Part shown: positions 52,848 through 63,338 of the stretch, one piece after another
Position numbering within the stretch: position 1 is the first letter of the stretch
Layout of the letters: each line of letters begins with the position of its first letter
NCBI RefSeq assembly: GCF_002797445.1
Contig: NZ_PGEP01000001.1
Coordinates: 4,774,501 to 4,838,500, forward strand
DNA length: 64,000 nucleotides
DNA from: Acidovorax sp. 69
GTDB taxonomy: Bacteria > Pseudomonadota > Gammaproteobacteria > Burkholderiales > Burkholderiaceae_C
Reading direction: 5' to 3'
Notes under the pieces: model-generated
Databases searched by the model: none
The model's input: the letters and a program-made list of their open reading frames with translations, nothing else
Told to the model about the DNA's origin: nothing
Made by a program: the position numbers and the translations under genes

Positions 52848-53256
52848 TTTGAGATGTTCCTGGCTGTTGGTTGGCACTGTCTGGGGTGAGGTGCACTGCC
52901 TCAAAACGCTGCGTCGGCAGCTTTATCGTGTTCAAGCCATTGTCGAATCGCACATCGACGGCACTGGGCAAATGGTCTGAAAACTTGGTGCGATGCTATC
53001 GGGCCTGCTGTGTGGGTGTAAGCATCAGTTTTGCTTAAATTTCCCGTAGCAGATGGAGATCGCTGTGCAAGGCTGCTGCCCGGAAAGCAGCTTGGTCGTT
53101 GGGGCGATGTGTGGCGCCAATGCACGGGCCATAGGGCGTGGCGAGTGCGTGGACGAACCGCAGGTTGCACTCCACACCGACCGGGCACACAAAAATGGCT
53201 TGCATGAGGCAACCCCATGCAAGCCTTTGATGAGGTGGCGAGCTACTCCCGGATGC
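52848..53256. other. Intergenic region between the small membrane protein gene and pobA
   Basis: 409 bp without a supported gene. It holds the pobA terminator (53191-53229) at its right end and an A/T-rich patch near 53025-53045 (CAGTTTTGCTTAAATTTCC). Nothing else is recognisable. Confidence 0.6.
53191..53229 (-). terminator. Rho-independent terminator after pobA
   Basis: GGCTTGCATG (53197-53206) and CATGCAAGCC (53216-53225) form a perfect 10-bp stem with a 9-nt loop. Read on the minus strand it is followed by ATTTTT. It lies about 30 bp beyond the pobA stop. Confidence 0.88.
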
Positions 53257-55411
<2,155 letters not shown>

Positions 55412-55497
55412 CCCCGGTGACACCCTGCTGACACTCCGCTGTCAGCAGCCCCCGCACACCATCGAGGCTTCTTTCTTTCACCCACAAGGAGCCTCCC

Positions 55498-55881
55498 ATG
55501 AAGAACGCCATCGCCTGGTTTGAAATCCCCACCACCCAGCTGGACCGCGCCCAGGCGTTTTATGAAGCCGTGCTGGGCCAGCCCATGCGCCGCGAAAACA
55601 TGGGCCCCAGCGAAGGTGCCGTGTTTGCCTACGATCCCACTGCGGATGGCGCAGGGGGCGCATTGATGATGGGGCCGACTGCGCCCTCGCTGTCAGCAGG
55701 CGCTGGCACCCTCGTTTACCTGGATGCGTCGCCCTCGCTCGATGCTGCCCTGGAGCGCGCAGTGGCCCAGGGCGGCCGCGTGGCCCTGCCGCGCCAGGCA
55801 CTGCCGCCGGGCATGGGTTTCTTCGCGCACATCCATGACCTGGACGGCAACCGCGTGGGCCTGCACGCACCGGCGGCCTGA
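55498..55881 (+). CDS. VOC-family (glyoxalase-like) protein
   Basis: A 127-residue vicinal-oxygen-chelate protein. MKNAIAWFEIPTTQLDRAQAFYEAVLGQPMRRENMGPSEGAVFAYD is the first beta-alpha-beta-beta-beta module and VALPRQALPPGMGFFAHIHDLDGNRVGLHAP ends the second. The E...H...E ligands typical of metal-dependent members are only partly evident, so it may bind ligand rather than catalyse. Members are widely used in resistance and small-molecule metabolism. CAAGGAG precedes the start. No link to pobR beyond position is apparent. Confidence 0.88.
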   Translation: MKNAIAWFEIPTTQLDRAQAFYEAVLGQPMRRENMGPSEGAVFAYDPTADGAGGALMMGPTAPSLSAGAGTLVYLDASPSLDAALERAVAQGGRVALPRQALPPGMGFFAHIHDLDGNRVGLHAPAA

Positions 55882-55905
55882 TCGGCACACCGCCCATCGG
55901 ATTCC

Positions 55906-56466
55906 ATGGCCCATCTACACCGCCTGATGACCCACGCACTGCTCCAGCCCGCCCTGTGGCCGGACGCCGAACCCGCGCCCTCTGCGGGGGGCTCCACCAA
56001 GGTGACCGCCACCACCGTGGCACGCCGCAACTGGGTTGCGGTGGCCAGCGCCCAGCACGCGCGCCGTGGCTGCGCAACACCCGACGCCGGCTACATGCAG
56101 GTGTGCCATGGCAAGGCCGCGCCGCTCAAGCGCATACAGGCAGGGGACCGGGTGGCCTATTACTCGCCCACGGTCACCATGGGTGGCAAAGACCGGCTGC
56201 AGACCTTTGTGTCTATCGGGCTTGTGCTGCCGGGCGCGCCCTATGCGTTTGACATGGGCGGCGGGTTTGTGCCGTTTCGCAAGGATGTGGCCTATGTGCC
56301 CGCGCGGGAGGCGCCGATTGCGCCGCTGCTGGATGACTTCGAGTTTGTGGACGACCGCCGCCATTGGGGCGGCAAGTTCCGCTTCGGGTTGTTCGCCGTC
56401 AGCGACCATGACATGCGCCTCATCGCGCAGGCGATGCAAGCGGACATGCAAATGCTGCATTTTTAA
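55906..56466 (+). CDS. EVE-domain (UPF0310) protein with N-terminal extension
   Basis: A 186-residue protein. Residues ~43-186 form an EVE domain: [65 protein letters not shown], the UPF0310 pattern. EVE domains are PUA-like folds thought to read modified bases in RNA or DNA and sometimes join restriction systems. UPF0310 proteins usually begin near the Trp, so the first ~40 residues are an extension, or the true start is the second Met (55927). Its stop TAA is followed by TAGC of a degenerate family A-like sequence. Role here unknown. Confidence 0.82.
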   Translation: MAHLHRLMTHALLQPALWPDAEPAPSAGGSTKVTATTVARRNWVAVASAQHARRGCATPDAGYMQVCHGKAAPLKRIQAGDRVAYYSPTVTMGGKDRLQTFVSIGLVLPGAPYAFDMGGGFVPFRKDVAYVPAREAPIAPLLDDFEFVDDRRHWGGKFRFGLFAVSDHDMRLIAQAMQADMQMLHF

Positions 56467-56511
56467 TAGCAAAGCAGGCAATCACTACCTGCGCACCAGC
56501 CCCAAAGAGTC
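56467..56511. repeat. Degenerate family A-like repeat
   Basis: TTTAATAGCAAAGCAGGCAATC...CTGCGCACCAGC keeps only the outer arm and part of the core. It is included as a weak, possible thirteenth copy. Confidence 0.35.
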
Positions 56512-56594
56512 AAAAACCCGCTCTGCTGTTCCTCCCGGCTTGGGCGGGCGAGCGGTCAAGCAAGCAGGCAGGCAGAAGGCGCGACACGCACGCG

Positions 56595-56711
56595 TCAGCA
56601 CACCGCCATCAAGGCGTCGACAATTTTTCGTTGGGCTGCGTCCAGGGCGGCATATCCCTCACGCAGCATGCGCAGCACGATTTCGTGGATTTCCAGTTCG
56701 CCAGCGGGCAT
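56595..56711 (-). CDS. Small 38-residue protein with strong ribosome-binding site
   Basis: MPAGELEIHEIVLRMLREGY... is 38 residues long and mostly one amphipathic helix: ELEIHEIVLRMLREGYAALDAAQRKIVDALMAVC. AAGGAGATCACC places a near-perfect Shine-Dalgarno exactly before the ATG, much better than neighbours. The size falls below most annotation cut-offs. It could be a regulatory peptide or a toxin/antitoxin-like helix, but nothing identifies it. The longer frame upstream (Met at 56816) lacks any signal. Confidence 0.55.
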   Translation of the reverse strand: MPAGELEIHEIVLRMLREGYAALDAAQRKIVDALMAVC

Positions 56712-56914
56712 GGTGATCTCCTTGAAAGACAGTGGGCGGCCACCGCAAGGCAGGCCGATGATCTGGGCGCATGCCACCAACCGGCAGGCGCCCGGGCCTG
56801 CCCCGCCATGGACCAAGCCCCGATGCCACTGTGCCTAGGTGGCTGTGCTGACAGTGGCGCGATGAAGGGGGGAGTTCGCGGCCTTTTTCGCGCGCCGCTC
56901 TGCAACCAATACGC

Positions 56915-57625
56915 CTAAGGAGCGGTGGCCCTGGGCACGTAGGCGTCGATGACCGGCGGCTCGCTGTCCCCCGCAGCGGTGCGGGCCAGCTTGAACCAGG
57001 TCCAGGTCTCTACATCGGGTGCGTCGTAGCTGCCGTAGGACTGCCCGCCCCACGAAAAATACGAGCCCTTGTTGCCCGTGCTGAGGGTGCGCTTGCCCAC
57101 GGCCAGCCCGCCATCCTTGAGCAGCGCCAGCCTGAAACCCTGCAGCACGCCCGAGGCCCCAGGCTCGTTGCCTGACGGCGCGGTCTGCGGAACCAGGTCG
57201 AGCATGCCGGAGCTGCAGCGGGCCTGCGCGCCGCCGTAGGTGACCAGGCTCCACTGCCGGGTCAACGAGGTGCGCACGTTGCGCGCGCGGTTGATGGTGC
57301 GCGTGCGCAGGGTGGTTTCGCCGCGCTGCTGCTGTACCCAGACTTGCATCTCCGGCGAGCCGGTAAAAAACGGCAGGCTGCCCCGCGCGCCACCGGGCTC
57401 CACCGGTGGCCAGGCGTACACCCCTTGCAAGGACGGGCAGCCGAACCAGCTGCTCTGCGCGGCGCCAAACGCCGGGGGCGGCTTGGGCGAGCCCTGCACG
57501 TCCGGCCCGCAGGCCGCGAGGGCCAGGCAACACAAGGCCAGCGTGGCGGCCCCGCCTATGCGCTGCACGCGCCGGTGTGGGGTGCGCAAAGCGCTGTGCG
57601 ATGGCAAGGGGGCGGCAGGTGTCAT
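56915..57625 (-). CDS. Uncharacterised lipoprotein
   Basis: A 236-residue protein. The N-terminus RIGGAATLALCCLALAACGPDVQG has a lipobox LAAC, so it is a lipoprotein, and the C-terminal part is Trp/Tyr-rich (YFSWGGQSYGSYDAPDVETWTWFKLART). No domain is recognisable. The start is the Met before TPAAPLPSHSALRT, 39 codons inside the open frame; the upstream part lies in a family A repeat. Between an EVE-domain/small-ORF region and the nicotinate dehydrogenase, both possibly unrelated. Confidence 0.68.
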   Translation of the reverse strand: MTPAAPLPSHSALRTPHRRVQRIGGAATLALCCLALAACGPDVQGSPKPPPAFGAAQSSWFGCPSLQGVYAWPPVEPGGARGSLPFFTGSPEMQVWVQQQRGETTLRTRTINRARNVRTSLTRQWSLVTYGGAQARCSSGMLDLVPQTAPSGNEPGASGVLQGFRLALLKDGGLAVGKRTLSTGNKGSYFSWGGQSYGSYDAPDVETWTWFKLARTAAGDSEPPVIDAYVPRATAP

Positions 57626-57685
57626 GGTGTCTGGGCGGTGGTGCAGCCCGATTGTCGGGCCGAACACTGCACCTGCGTCCGCTCC

Positions 57686-57745
57686 ATTTTTGATAGCTGC
57701 TAGCGCATATTCCACTAGCGCCTCAGCACCAAAAGGCTCCAAAAC
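57686..57745. repeat. Dispersed palindromic repeat, family A, copy 12
   Basis: TTTGATAGCTGCTAGCGCATATTCCACTAGCGCCTCAGCACC: the left arm is close to consensus and the right arm diverged. It lies between nicB and the lipoprotein gene. Confidence 0.75.
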
Positions 57746-57787
57746 CGTGTTGACGATCGCCCAGAGGGGGTCTGCGAGATCGTCAGC

Positions 57788-60700
57788 CTACGGATGTGCA
57801 GGCCCCGCCCGCACACGGGCCAGCGCCTCGGGCACATCGCGCCACGCCGGGCGGCCGGGGGCGTAGCGCTGGCGCATGTAGCCCGCCAGCTCGGTGATCT
57901 GCGCGTCGCTGAGCGCGTGGCCGAAGCCGGGCATGAAGCCGATGTCCCGCGCGGCGGGCTCTCGGATGCCGTGCACGATGACCTGCAGCAGGTTGTCGGG
58001 CCGGTCGCTGTGCAGGTTGCTGTTGAGCGCCAGGGGCACGTTCACGCCCAGCAGGCGCGGGCCGTCGCCGTCGTGGTGGCAGGCGGCACAGGCGCCATTG
58101 AACAGGCGCTGGGCCTGGCCGGGCTGTGGTGCCAGCGCGGCAGCAGTGGCCACGGCGGCTGCGGCTTTGACTTGCGCGTCAGCGGTGGGGTCGGTGGCGG
58201 TGAACGATGCGAGGTAGCTGGCCATGGCGCGGATGTCGTCGTCAGGCAGGTGCGCCAGTTCGCGCACCACCGGTGCCATGGGGCCCGAGGCGCTGCCGTG
58301 CTGCGGGCTGTGGCCCTCGCGCAGATAACGGTAGAGCGCGTCAGCGCTCCAGGGCACGGGCGCTTTGGACAGGCCGGTGAGCGCGGGCGCCTCCCAGCCA
58401 TCAATCATGGCGCCCGACAAAAAGGCCGCCCCGCCCAACTCGGCCCCCAGCGCATTGCGCGGCGTGTGGCAGGCGCCGCAGTGGCCCACGCCCTGCACCA
58501 GGTAGGCGCCCCGGTTCCATTCGGGTGGGCGGGTCGGGTCGGGCTTGAACGGGGTCGCGTCGTGGAACAGCGCGTTCCAGCCCGCCATGAGAGGGCGCAC
58601 GCTGAACGGGAAGGCCAGCTCGGTCTTGGGCACCTCGGCCCGCACGGCGGGCTGCGCCATCAGGTAGGCGTACAGCGCGGTCAGGTCGTCGTCGCTCATC
58701 TTGGCAAACGACGTGTAGGGGAACGCGGGGTAGAGGTGTTTTCCGTCGCGCGAAACGCCTTCGCGCAGGGCGCGCTGGAAGGCGCTGAACGACCACTGGC
58801 CGATGCCGGTCTCGGCGTCGGGCGTGAGATTGGTGGTGTAGACGGTGCCAAAGGGCGTGTCCATGGCGCGGCCACCCGTGTTGGGCGTGCCGCCCGGTGC
58901 GGTGTGGCACACCACGCAGTCGCCCGCCGCCGCCAGCAGCCGCCCGCGTTCGATGGTGGCGGCGTTGTAGACCGAGGCGCCCGTTGTTGTCTGCACCACC
59001 GGTGCGATGGAGGGGCGCCAACCCAGCAGCGCGGCCCCCATGGCCAGGCCCCCGGCGGCCAGGGCCAACGCACGCGCCCAGGGGGTGCGCTGGCGCGGCC
59101 AGGTGGCGCTGGCGGGCACGGCTGGCGCTGGCAGTTCCAGCGTCGGCAGCACTTCCGCGGGGTCTGCGGGTTGGCTCCCGCCCGCACCGGCATCGCCCGC
59201 GCTTCCTGCACCTGGCAGTGGGTTGAGCCCCGCACGCACCACCTCAGGGGTGAAAGGCGGCGCGCGAAACCGCACGCCCGTGGCATCGAAGATCGCGTTG
59301 GCAATCGCCGCTGTACCTGGCACCGACGATGACTCGCCCGAGCCCAGCGGGGCTTCGTCCTGCCGGGGCATGTGCAGGACCTCGATGACCGGCACGTCGC
59401 GAAAGCTCAGGATGGGGTAGCTGCCCCATTCGCAGTTGTCCACGGCCTGCTTGACCGGCTCGAATGTGACCTGTTCCTTGAGCGCGCGGCTGGTAGTCTG
59501 CAGCACGTTGCCGTGCACCTGCTGCTCCACGCCCGCCGGGTTGATCATGAGGCCCGCGTCGTGCCCCACGACCACACGGCGCACATGCACCTCACCGGTC
59601 TTCTTGTTGACCTCCACATCGGCCACCCAGGCCGCCCACGCGGCGCCGAAGCCCGGCCATTTGCTGTGGATGTAGCGCGCGTAGGCAAAACCCTGGCCCT
59701 GCACCCAGTCGCCATCTGCCTCGCCATCCAGCCCGCGCTGCTGCGGGCCGGTGCGGCGCAGCCAGCCCGCCTTCTCGGCCGTCGCCTGCACCAGCTCGGC
59801 CGCACGCGGGTCACTCAGCAGCTGCAGGCGGAAAGCGACCGGGTCCACACCGGCAGCAGTGGCCAGCTCGTCCACATACGACTCGTGTGCAAAGGAGTTG
59901 GGCAGCGCCGACACACCGCGCAGCCACGAGGCGCGCACGATGGGCGCCATGTCGTTGACGGCGACGCGCAGGTTGTCGTAGTCATACGGCGGGCGCGCCG
60001 TGCGGTCGCCCATCTCGTAGGCCTGGGCCACGGGTTCGATGGTGCGCGTGAGCAGCAAGGCCAGTGTGGGCGCGCCGTTGGAGGGGTACGAGGTTTCGAA
60101 GTCGTACGCCGCCACAGAGCCGTCGGCGTTGAGCCCGCCACGCACCTGCATGAGCTGCGCGGTGCCCTTGGGCTCCCACAGGTGCTCCTGCTCGCGCGTG
60201 AGTTGCACACGCACGGGGGCACCCACGGCGCGCGACAACAATGCGGCGTCGGCGGCCACATCGTCGGCGCCGTTGCGGCCGTAGCAGCCGGCAGCCTCCA
60301 TGCGGATGAGGTCGATGTCCACATCGGCCAGGCCTGTCAGGCGGGCCAGGTCGGCGCGCAGCACGTGAGGGTTCTGCGTGCCTGCCCACACGGTCATGCG
60401 CGGTCGGCCTGCGCTGTCGTCGCTGTGCCAATCTGCCACCGCGCAGGACGGTCCGATGGATGCGTGCATCTGGTAGGGCCACACATAGGTGCGTGGCATG
60501 CGCTGATCGGCTGCAGCCAGGGCGGCGTCCACATCGCCTTCGTCCACCAGGCGGCGCAGCGTGGCGGGGTTGGCTCGGATGGCTTGCTCCAGCGCCTCGG
60601 TACTGTCCTGGCGCGGGAAGCCCGGCCAGTCCTTCCAGCGCACGGTCAGTTCGCGCAGGGCCTGTTCGGCCTGTTCCTCACGTTCGGCCACGATGCCCAC

Positions 60701-61519
60701 GAAGTCGCGGATCACCACCACCGCGCGGATGCCGGGGATGTGGGCGATGGAGGACGCGTCCACCGCTTCGAGCGTGTTGCCGATGAAGTCGCCGTGGTCG
60801 GCGCCCGCATAGGGTGGCCGCACCACACGACCATGCAGCATGCCGGGCACGCGCATGTCGTGCACGAAGACCAGTTCACCACGCACCTTGGCCGGGATGT
60901 CCACGCGCGGGACCGACTGCCCGACCACGGTGTAGTCCGCCACGGGTTTGGTGGGCGTAGCGTCCGCCAGGTCCAGCACGGTGTGGGCGTTGCCAAGCAA
61001 CGCGCCATAGGTCACCTGGCGTGAGGTATCGGAGGTGTCTTGCACCGCTCCCGCCTGTACATGCAGTGCAGCGGCGGCCACGCCCAGATGGTCTGCGGCC
61101 CGCGCCACCAGCCATTGGCGCGCTTGCGCCGCCGCCGTACGCAATGGTTTGGCATGGATCTGGATGGAGGCACTGGCAATGGTGGCGCCCTGGTTGGGTG
61201 CACGCGTGGTGTCACCCAGCACCATGTTCACCTGGACCATGGGCACATCGAGTTCTTCCGCCACGATCTGTGTCAATGCGGTGCGGATGCCGGTGCCCAG
61301 GTCCACATGGCCGTTGAGCGCGGTCACGCTGCCGTCGTCCCACACCGCCAGCAAAATCTCCACGCCCTCGGCAGGGTTGCCTGCCACCAGCGCGGGCTGG
61401 CCCTTGACCGGCGGCGGCGCGGGTGGGGGGTTGCGCACCACCAGCAGCACACCCTGGGCGGCATGGAAGTCGGCGCGTGTCAGCGCGGCGTGGGCACGCA
61501 AGGGCCGTGTGTTGCTCAT
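57788..61519 (-). CDS. nicB: Molybdopterin dehydrogenase fused to three cytochrome c domains (NicB-like)
   Basis: A 1243-residue fusion. The first ~790 residues are a xanthine-dehydrogenase-type molybdopterin subunit (NGHVDLGTGIRTALTQIVAEELD, VDIPAKVRGELVFVHDMRVPGMLHGRVVRPP, LGSGESSSVPGTAAIANAIFDATG with the likely catalytic Glu). A Pro/Ala linker and one helix (LALAAGGLAMGAALLGW, ~820) follow, then three haem sites: CVVCH (~867), CGACH (~1013) and CAACH (~1145). Architecture and length match nicotinate dehydrogenase NicB, where hydroxylation at C6 of nicotinate passes electrons to the chain through the haems. The ATG overlaps the nicA stop by four bases. Substrate is inferred. Confidence 0.86.
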   Translation of the reverse strand: MSNTRPLRAHAALTRADFHAAQGVLLVVRNPPPAPPPVKGQPALVAGNPAEGVEILLAVWDDGSVTALNGHVDLGTGIRTALTQIVAEELDVPMVQVNMVLGDTTRAPNQGATIASASIQIHAKPLRTAAAQARQWLVARAADHLGVAAAALHVQAGAVQDTSDTSRQVTYGALLGNAHTVLDLADATPTKPVADYTVVGQSVPRVDIPAKVRGELVFVHDMRVPGMLHGRVVRPPYAGADHGDFIGNTLEAVDASSIAHIPGIRAVVVIRDFVGIVAEREEQAEQALRELTVRWKDWPGFPRQDSTEALEQAIRANPATLRRLVDEGDVDAALAAADQRMPRTYVWPYQMHASIGPSCAVADWHSDDSAGRPRMTVWAGTQNPHVLRADLARLTGLADVDIDLIRMEAAGCYGRNGADDVAADAALLSRAVGAPVRVQLTREQEHLWEPKGTAQLMQVRGGLNADGSVAAYDFETSYPSNGAPTLALLLTRTIEPVAQAYEMGDRTARPPYDYDNLRVAVNDMAPIVRASWLRGVSALPNSFAHESYVDELATAAGVDPVAFRLQLLSDPRAAELVQATAEKAGWLRRTGPQQRGLDGEADGDWVQGQGFAYARYIHSKWPGFGAAWAAWVADVEVNKKTGEVHVRRVVVGHDAGLMINPAGVEQQVHGNVLQTTSRALKEQVTFEPVKQAVDNCEWGSYPILSFRDVPVIEVLHMPRQDEAPLGSGESSSVPGTAAIANAIFDATGVRFRAPPFTPEVVRAGLNPLPGAGSAGDAGAGGSQPADPAEVLPTLELPAPAVPASATWPRQRTPWARALALAAGGLAMGAALLGWRPSIAPVVQTTTGASVYNAATIERGRLLAAAGDCVVCHTAPGGTPNTGGRAMDTPFGTVYTTNLTPDAETGIGQWSFSAFQRALREGVSRDGKHLYPAFPYTSFAKMSDDDLTALYAYLMAQPAVRAEVPKTELAFPFSVRPLMAGWNALFHDATPFKPDPTRPPEWNRGAYLVQGVGHCGACHTPRNALGAELGGAAFLSGAMIDGWEAPALTGLSKAPVPWSADALYRYLREGHSPQHGSASGPMAPVVRELAHLPDDDIRAMASYLASFTATDPTADAQVKAAAAVATAAALAPQPGQAQRLFNGACAACHHDGDGPRLLGVNVPLALNSNLHSDRPDNLLQVIVHGIREPAARDIGFMPGFGHALSDAQITELAGYMRQRYAPGRPAWRDVPEALARVRAGPAHP

Positions 61520-62028
61520 ACCTTGGCCTCACGCATCAGCACTGCAGCGCGCAACACGGCACGGATGATTTCGACATGGGTGCCACAACGGCACAGGTTG
61601 GCCGACAGCTCGCTGCGGATGGTGGCTTCATCGGGGTCAGGGTTTCGCTCCAGCAAGGCCACGGCCATCATCACCATGCCGTTCAGGCAGTAGCCACACT
61701 GCGCGGCCTGCTCCTCCACAAAGGCCTGCTGTACGGGGTGCAGCACAGCGCTGCCACGCCCACCGCCGCAGCGGGATGGCAGGCCTTCGAGCGTGGTGAC
61801 TTGGCGCCCCGCCATGCCCTGGGCAGGAATCACGCAAGCCCGCGCGGCCACACCGTCCACCAGCACCGTGCAGGCGCCACACTGCCCCAGGCCACAACCG
61901 AACTTCGGGCCGTTGAGCGCCAGGTCATTGCGCAGCAAATGCAGCAAGGTGACCTGCGTGCCAGCGGCAGGCAGCGCGCAAGCCTGACCATTGACGACAG
62001 CAGAGTGATGCGGGGTGGGGGCGTTCAT
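61516..62028 (-). CDS. nicA: 2Fe-2S subunit of nicotinate dehydrogenase (NicA-like)
   Basis: A 170-residue iron-sulfur subunit. Plant-type 2Fe-2S cysteines are C45, C50, C53 and C65 (GCGLGQCGACTVLV...RAC); the second cluster in the helical domain uses C111, C114, C146 and C148 (QCGYC...NLCRCGTH). This is the small subunit of xanthine-oxidase-family hydroxylases such as NicA and IorA. It overlaps nicB by ATGA, so the two subunits are translationally coupled. It is preceded, 17 bp upstream, by a LivK-type binding protein. Confidence 0.9.
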   Translation of the reverse strand: MNAPTPHHSAVVNGQACALPAAGTQVTLLHLLRNDLALNGPKFGCGLGQCGACTVLVDGVAARACVIPAQGMAGRQVTTLEGLPSRCGGGRGSAVLHPVQQAFVEEQAAQCGYCLNGMVMMAVALLERNPDPDEATIRSELSANLCRCGTHVEIIRAVLRAAVLMREAKV

Positions 62029-62045
62029 GTCTCTTGTGGGTGTCC

Positions 62046-63218
62046 TCAGCGCCGCAGGCTGCCGCTGCGCGTGTACATCTCCAGGTCCACGAAATTGGAA
62101 CCGTTGTGGTTGTTCGCGCCGTATTGCAGCGGAAAATCACCGATCTTGGTCGTTCCCATGTCTTCCATGGCCTTGATGAACCCTTCACGGCTGAGGTTGC
62201 GCCCCGCGCGCTTGAGGCCTTCCACAAACACGCGCGCAGCGATGTAGCCCTCCAGCATGGTGTAGCTGTCGATTTTCTCGCCCGCATCGCTGCGATCCTT
62301 GCGGTAGTCCACGGCAATGGGCAGGCGGCTGGCTTGGGGCGATGGCACGATGCTGGCGGTCACCAATCCTTCGATCCCCCCGTTGAGGCGCTGCGCGGAC
62401 CCCGGCGCATCGGTGATGCCGACCGAGATGGTGTACAGCGGCGCAGCGCTGCCACTGGCGCGGTAGTCGCGCAGGAACACCTCCACCATCTTGCCGGCCA
62501 TGATCATCACCACGGCACCGGGCTGTGCCTTGGTGAGTGCTGCAGACTGTGCCTTGGCGTCGGTGGCAGCGATCTCCATGGGCACGGACTCCACCACCTT
62601 GACCTTCAGGCCCTGCGCAATCTGCAGGCAGGTATCGAGGTTGGACTTGCCAAACGCACTGTTCTGGTAAATGACCGCTATGTTTTGGATGCCCAGGGTG
62701 GCCAGATGTCCCACGATCTTGCGCAGCTCGGTTTCGTAGCTCGCGCGCACATGGAACAGGAAATGGTTGTGGGTGGTGCGAAACGATGTCGTACCCACCA
62801 GCGGCGCAAACATCGGCACCCCGGCCTTTTCGGCGATGGGCATGGCGGCGATCAGGTTGCCCGTGGCGACATAGCCAATGAGGGCGAACACCTTGTCTTC
62901 CTCAATGAGGCGCGTGGTGTTCTCGGCGGTTTTCTTGGGCTCGTAGGCGTCATCGTGCGAGACAAGCTCCAGCGTACGTCCCAACACGCCACCGGTCTTG
63001 TTGACCTTGTCGAACACCAGCGTGATGCCGGCCTTGTAGTCCACCCCGAAATCCTTGGCGGGCCCGGTGAAAACGGCCGACTGCCCCACCTTGATGCGGG
63101 TGTCGGTCACCCCGGTCTCTGCGGCTGCAGGCCAAGCCGCCGCCAGAGCTGCAGCCGCCAATGTCGTCAGCATCTTCCGGCGGCCCATGCCACCTTCCTC
63201 CATCCCACGAAATTTCAT
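62046..63218 (-). CDS. LivK-type (branched-chain/aromatic) ABC substrate-binding protein
   Basis: A 390-residue periplasmic binding protein of the LivJ/LivK class (Peripla_BP_6). The signal region is MKFRGMEEGGMGRRKMLTTLAAAALAAAWPAAAETG. The fold is seen in TRIKVGQSAVFTGPAKDFGVDYKAGITLVFDKVNKTGG, FALIGYVATGNLIAAMPIAEKAGVPMFAPLVG, NIAVIYQNSAFGKSNLDTC and EGYIAARVFVEGLKRAG. AAGGAG precedes the ATG with ideal spacing. In this operon a nitrogen-heterocycle ligand such as nicotinate is a reasonable guess, not evidence. No permease genes adjoin. Confidence 0.9.
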   Translation of the reverse strand: MKFRGMEEGGMGRRKMLTTLAAAALAAAWPAAAETGVTDTRIKVGQSAVFTGPAKDFGVDYKAGITLVFDKVNKTGGVLGRTLELVSHDDAYEPKKTAENTTRLIEEDKVFALIGYVATGNLIAAMPIAEKAGVPMFAPLVGTTSFRTTHNHFLFHVRASYETELRKIVGHLATLGIQNIAVIYQNSAFGKSNLDTCLQIAQGLKVKVVESVPMEIAATDAKAQSAALTKAQPGAVVMIMAGKMVEVFLRDYRASGSAAPLYTISVGITDAPGSAQRLNGGIEGLVTASIVPSPQASRLPIAVDYRKDRSDAGEKIDSYTMLEGYIAARVFVEGLKRAGRNLSREGFIKAMEDMGTTKIGDFPLQYGANNHNGSNFVDLEMYTRSGSLRR

Positions 63219-63308
63219 GAAACGCTCCTTACATCAAATGCGCAAGTTTCCCTGCAAGCGGAGCGGGTAGGCAACCATTTCTGCGGGGTGTTGTGAATCT
63301 GTCAAACC

Positions 63309-63326
63309 CTGGTGCCGAAGCACCAG
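63309..63326 (-). terminator. UUCG-loop hairpin after pncA
   Basis: Minus strand CTGGTGC, TTCG, GCACCAG, then GGTTTG: a perfect 7-bp stem with a stable TTCG tetraloop 13 bp after the pncA stop. The T-run is short, so it may only weaken read-through into the following operon. Confidence 0.6.
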
Positions 63327-63338
63327 AGCGGTGCGCCG

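Noticed and set aside
59372..61024. 550-codon plus-strand frame opposite nicB
   Set aside because: Antisense to the well-supported molybdopterin domain; composition (His/Val/Arg/Gly) is typical of a reverse-complement shadow.
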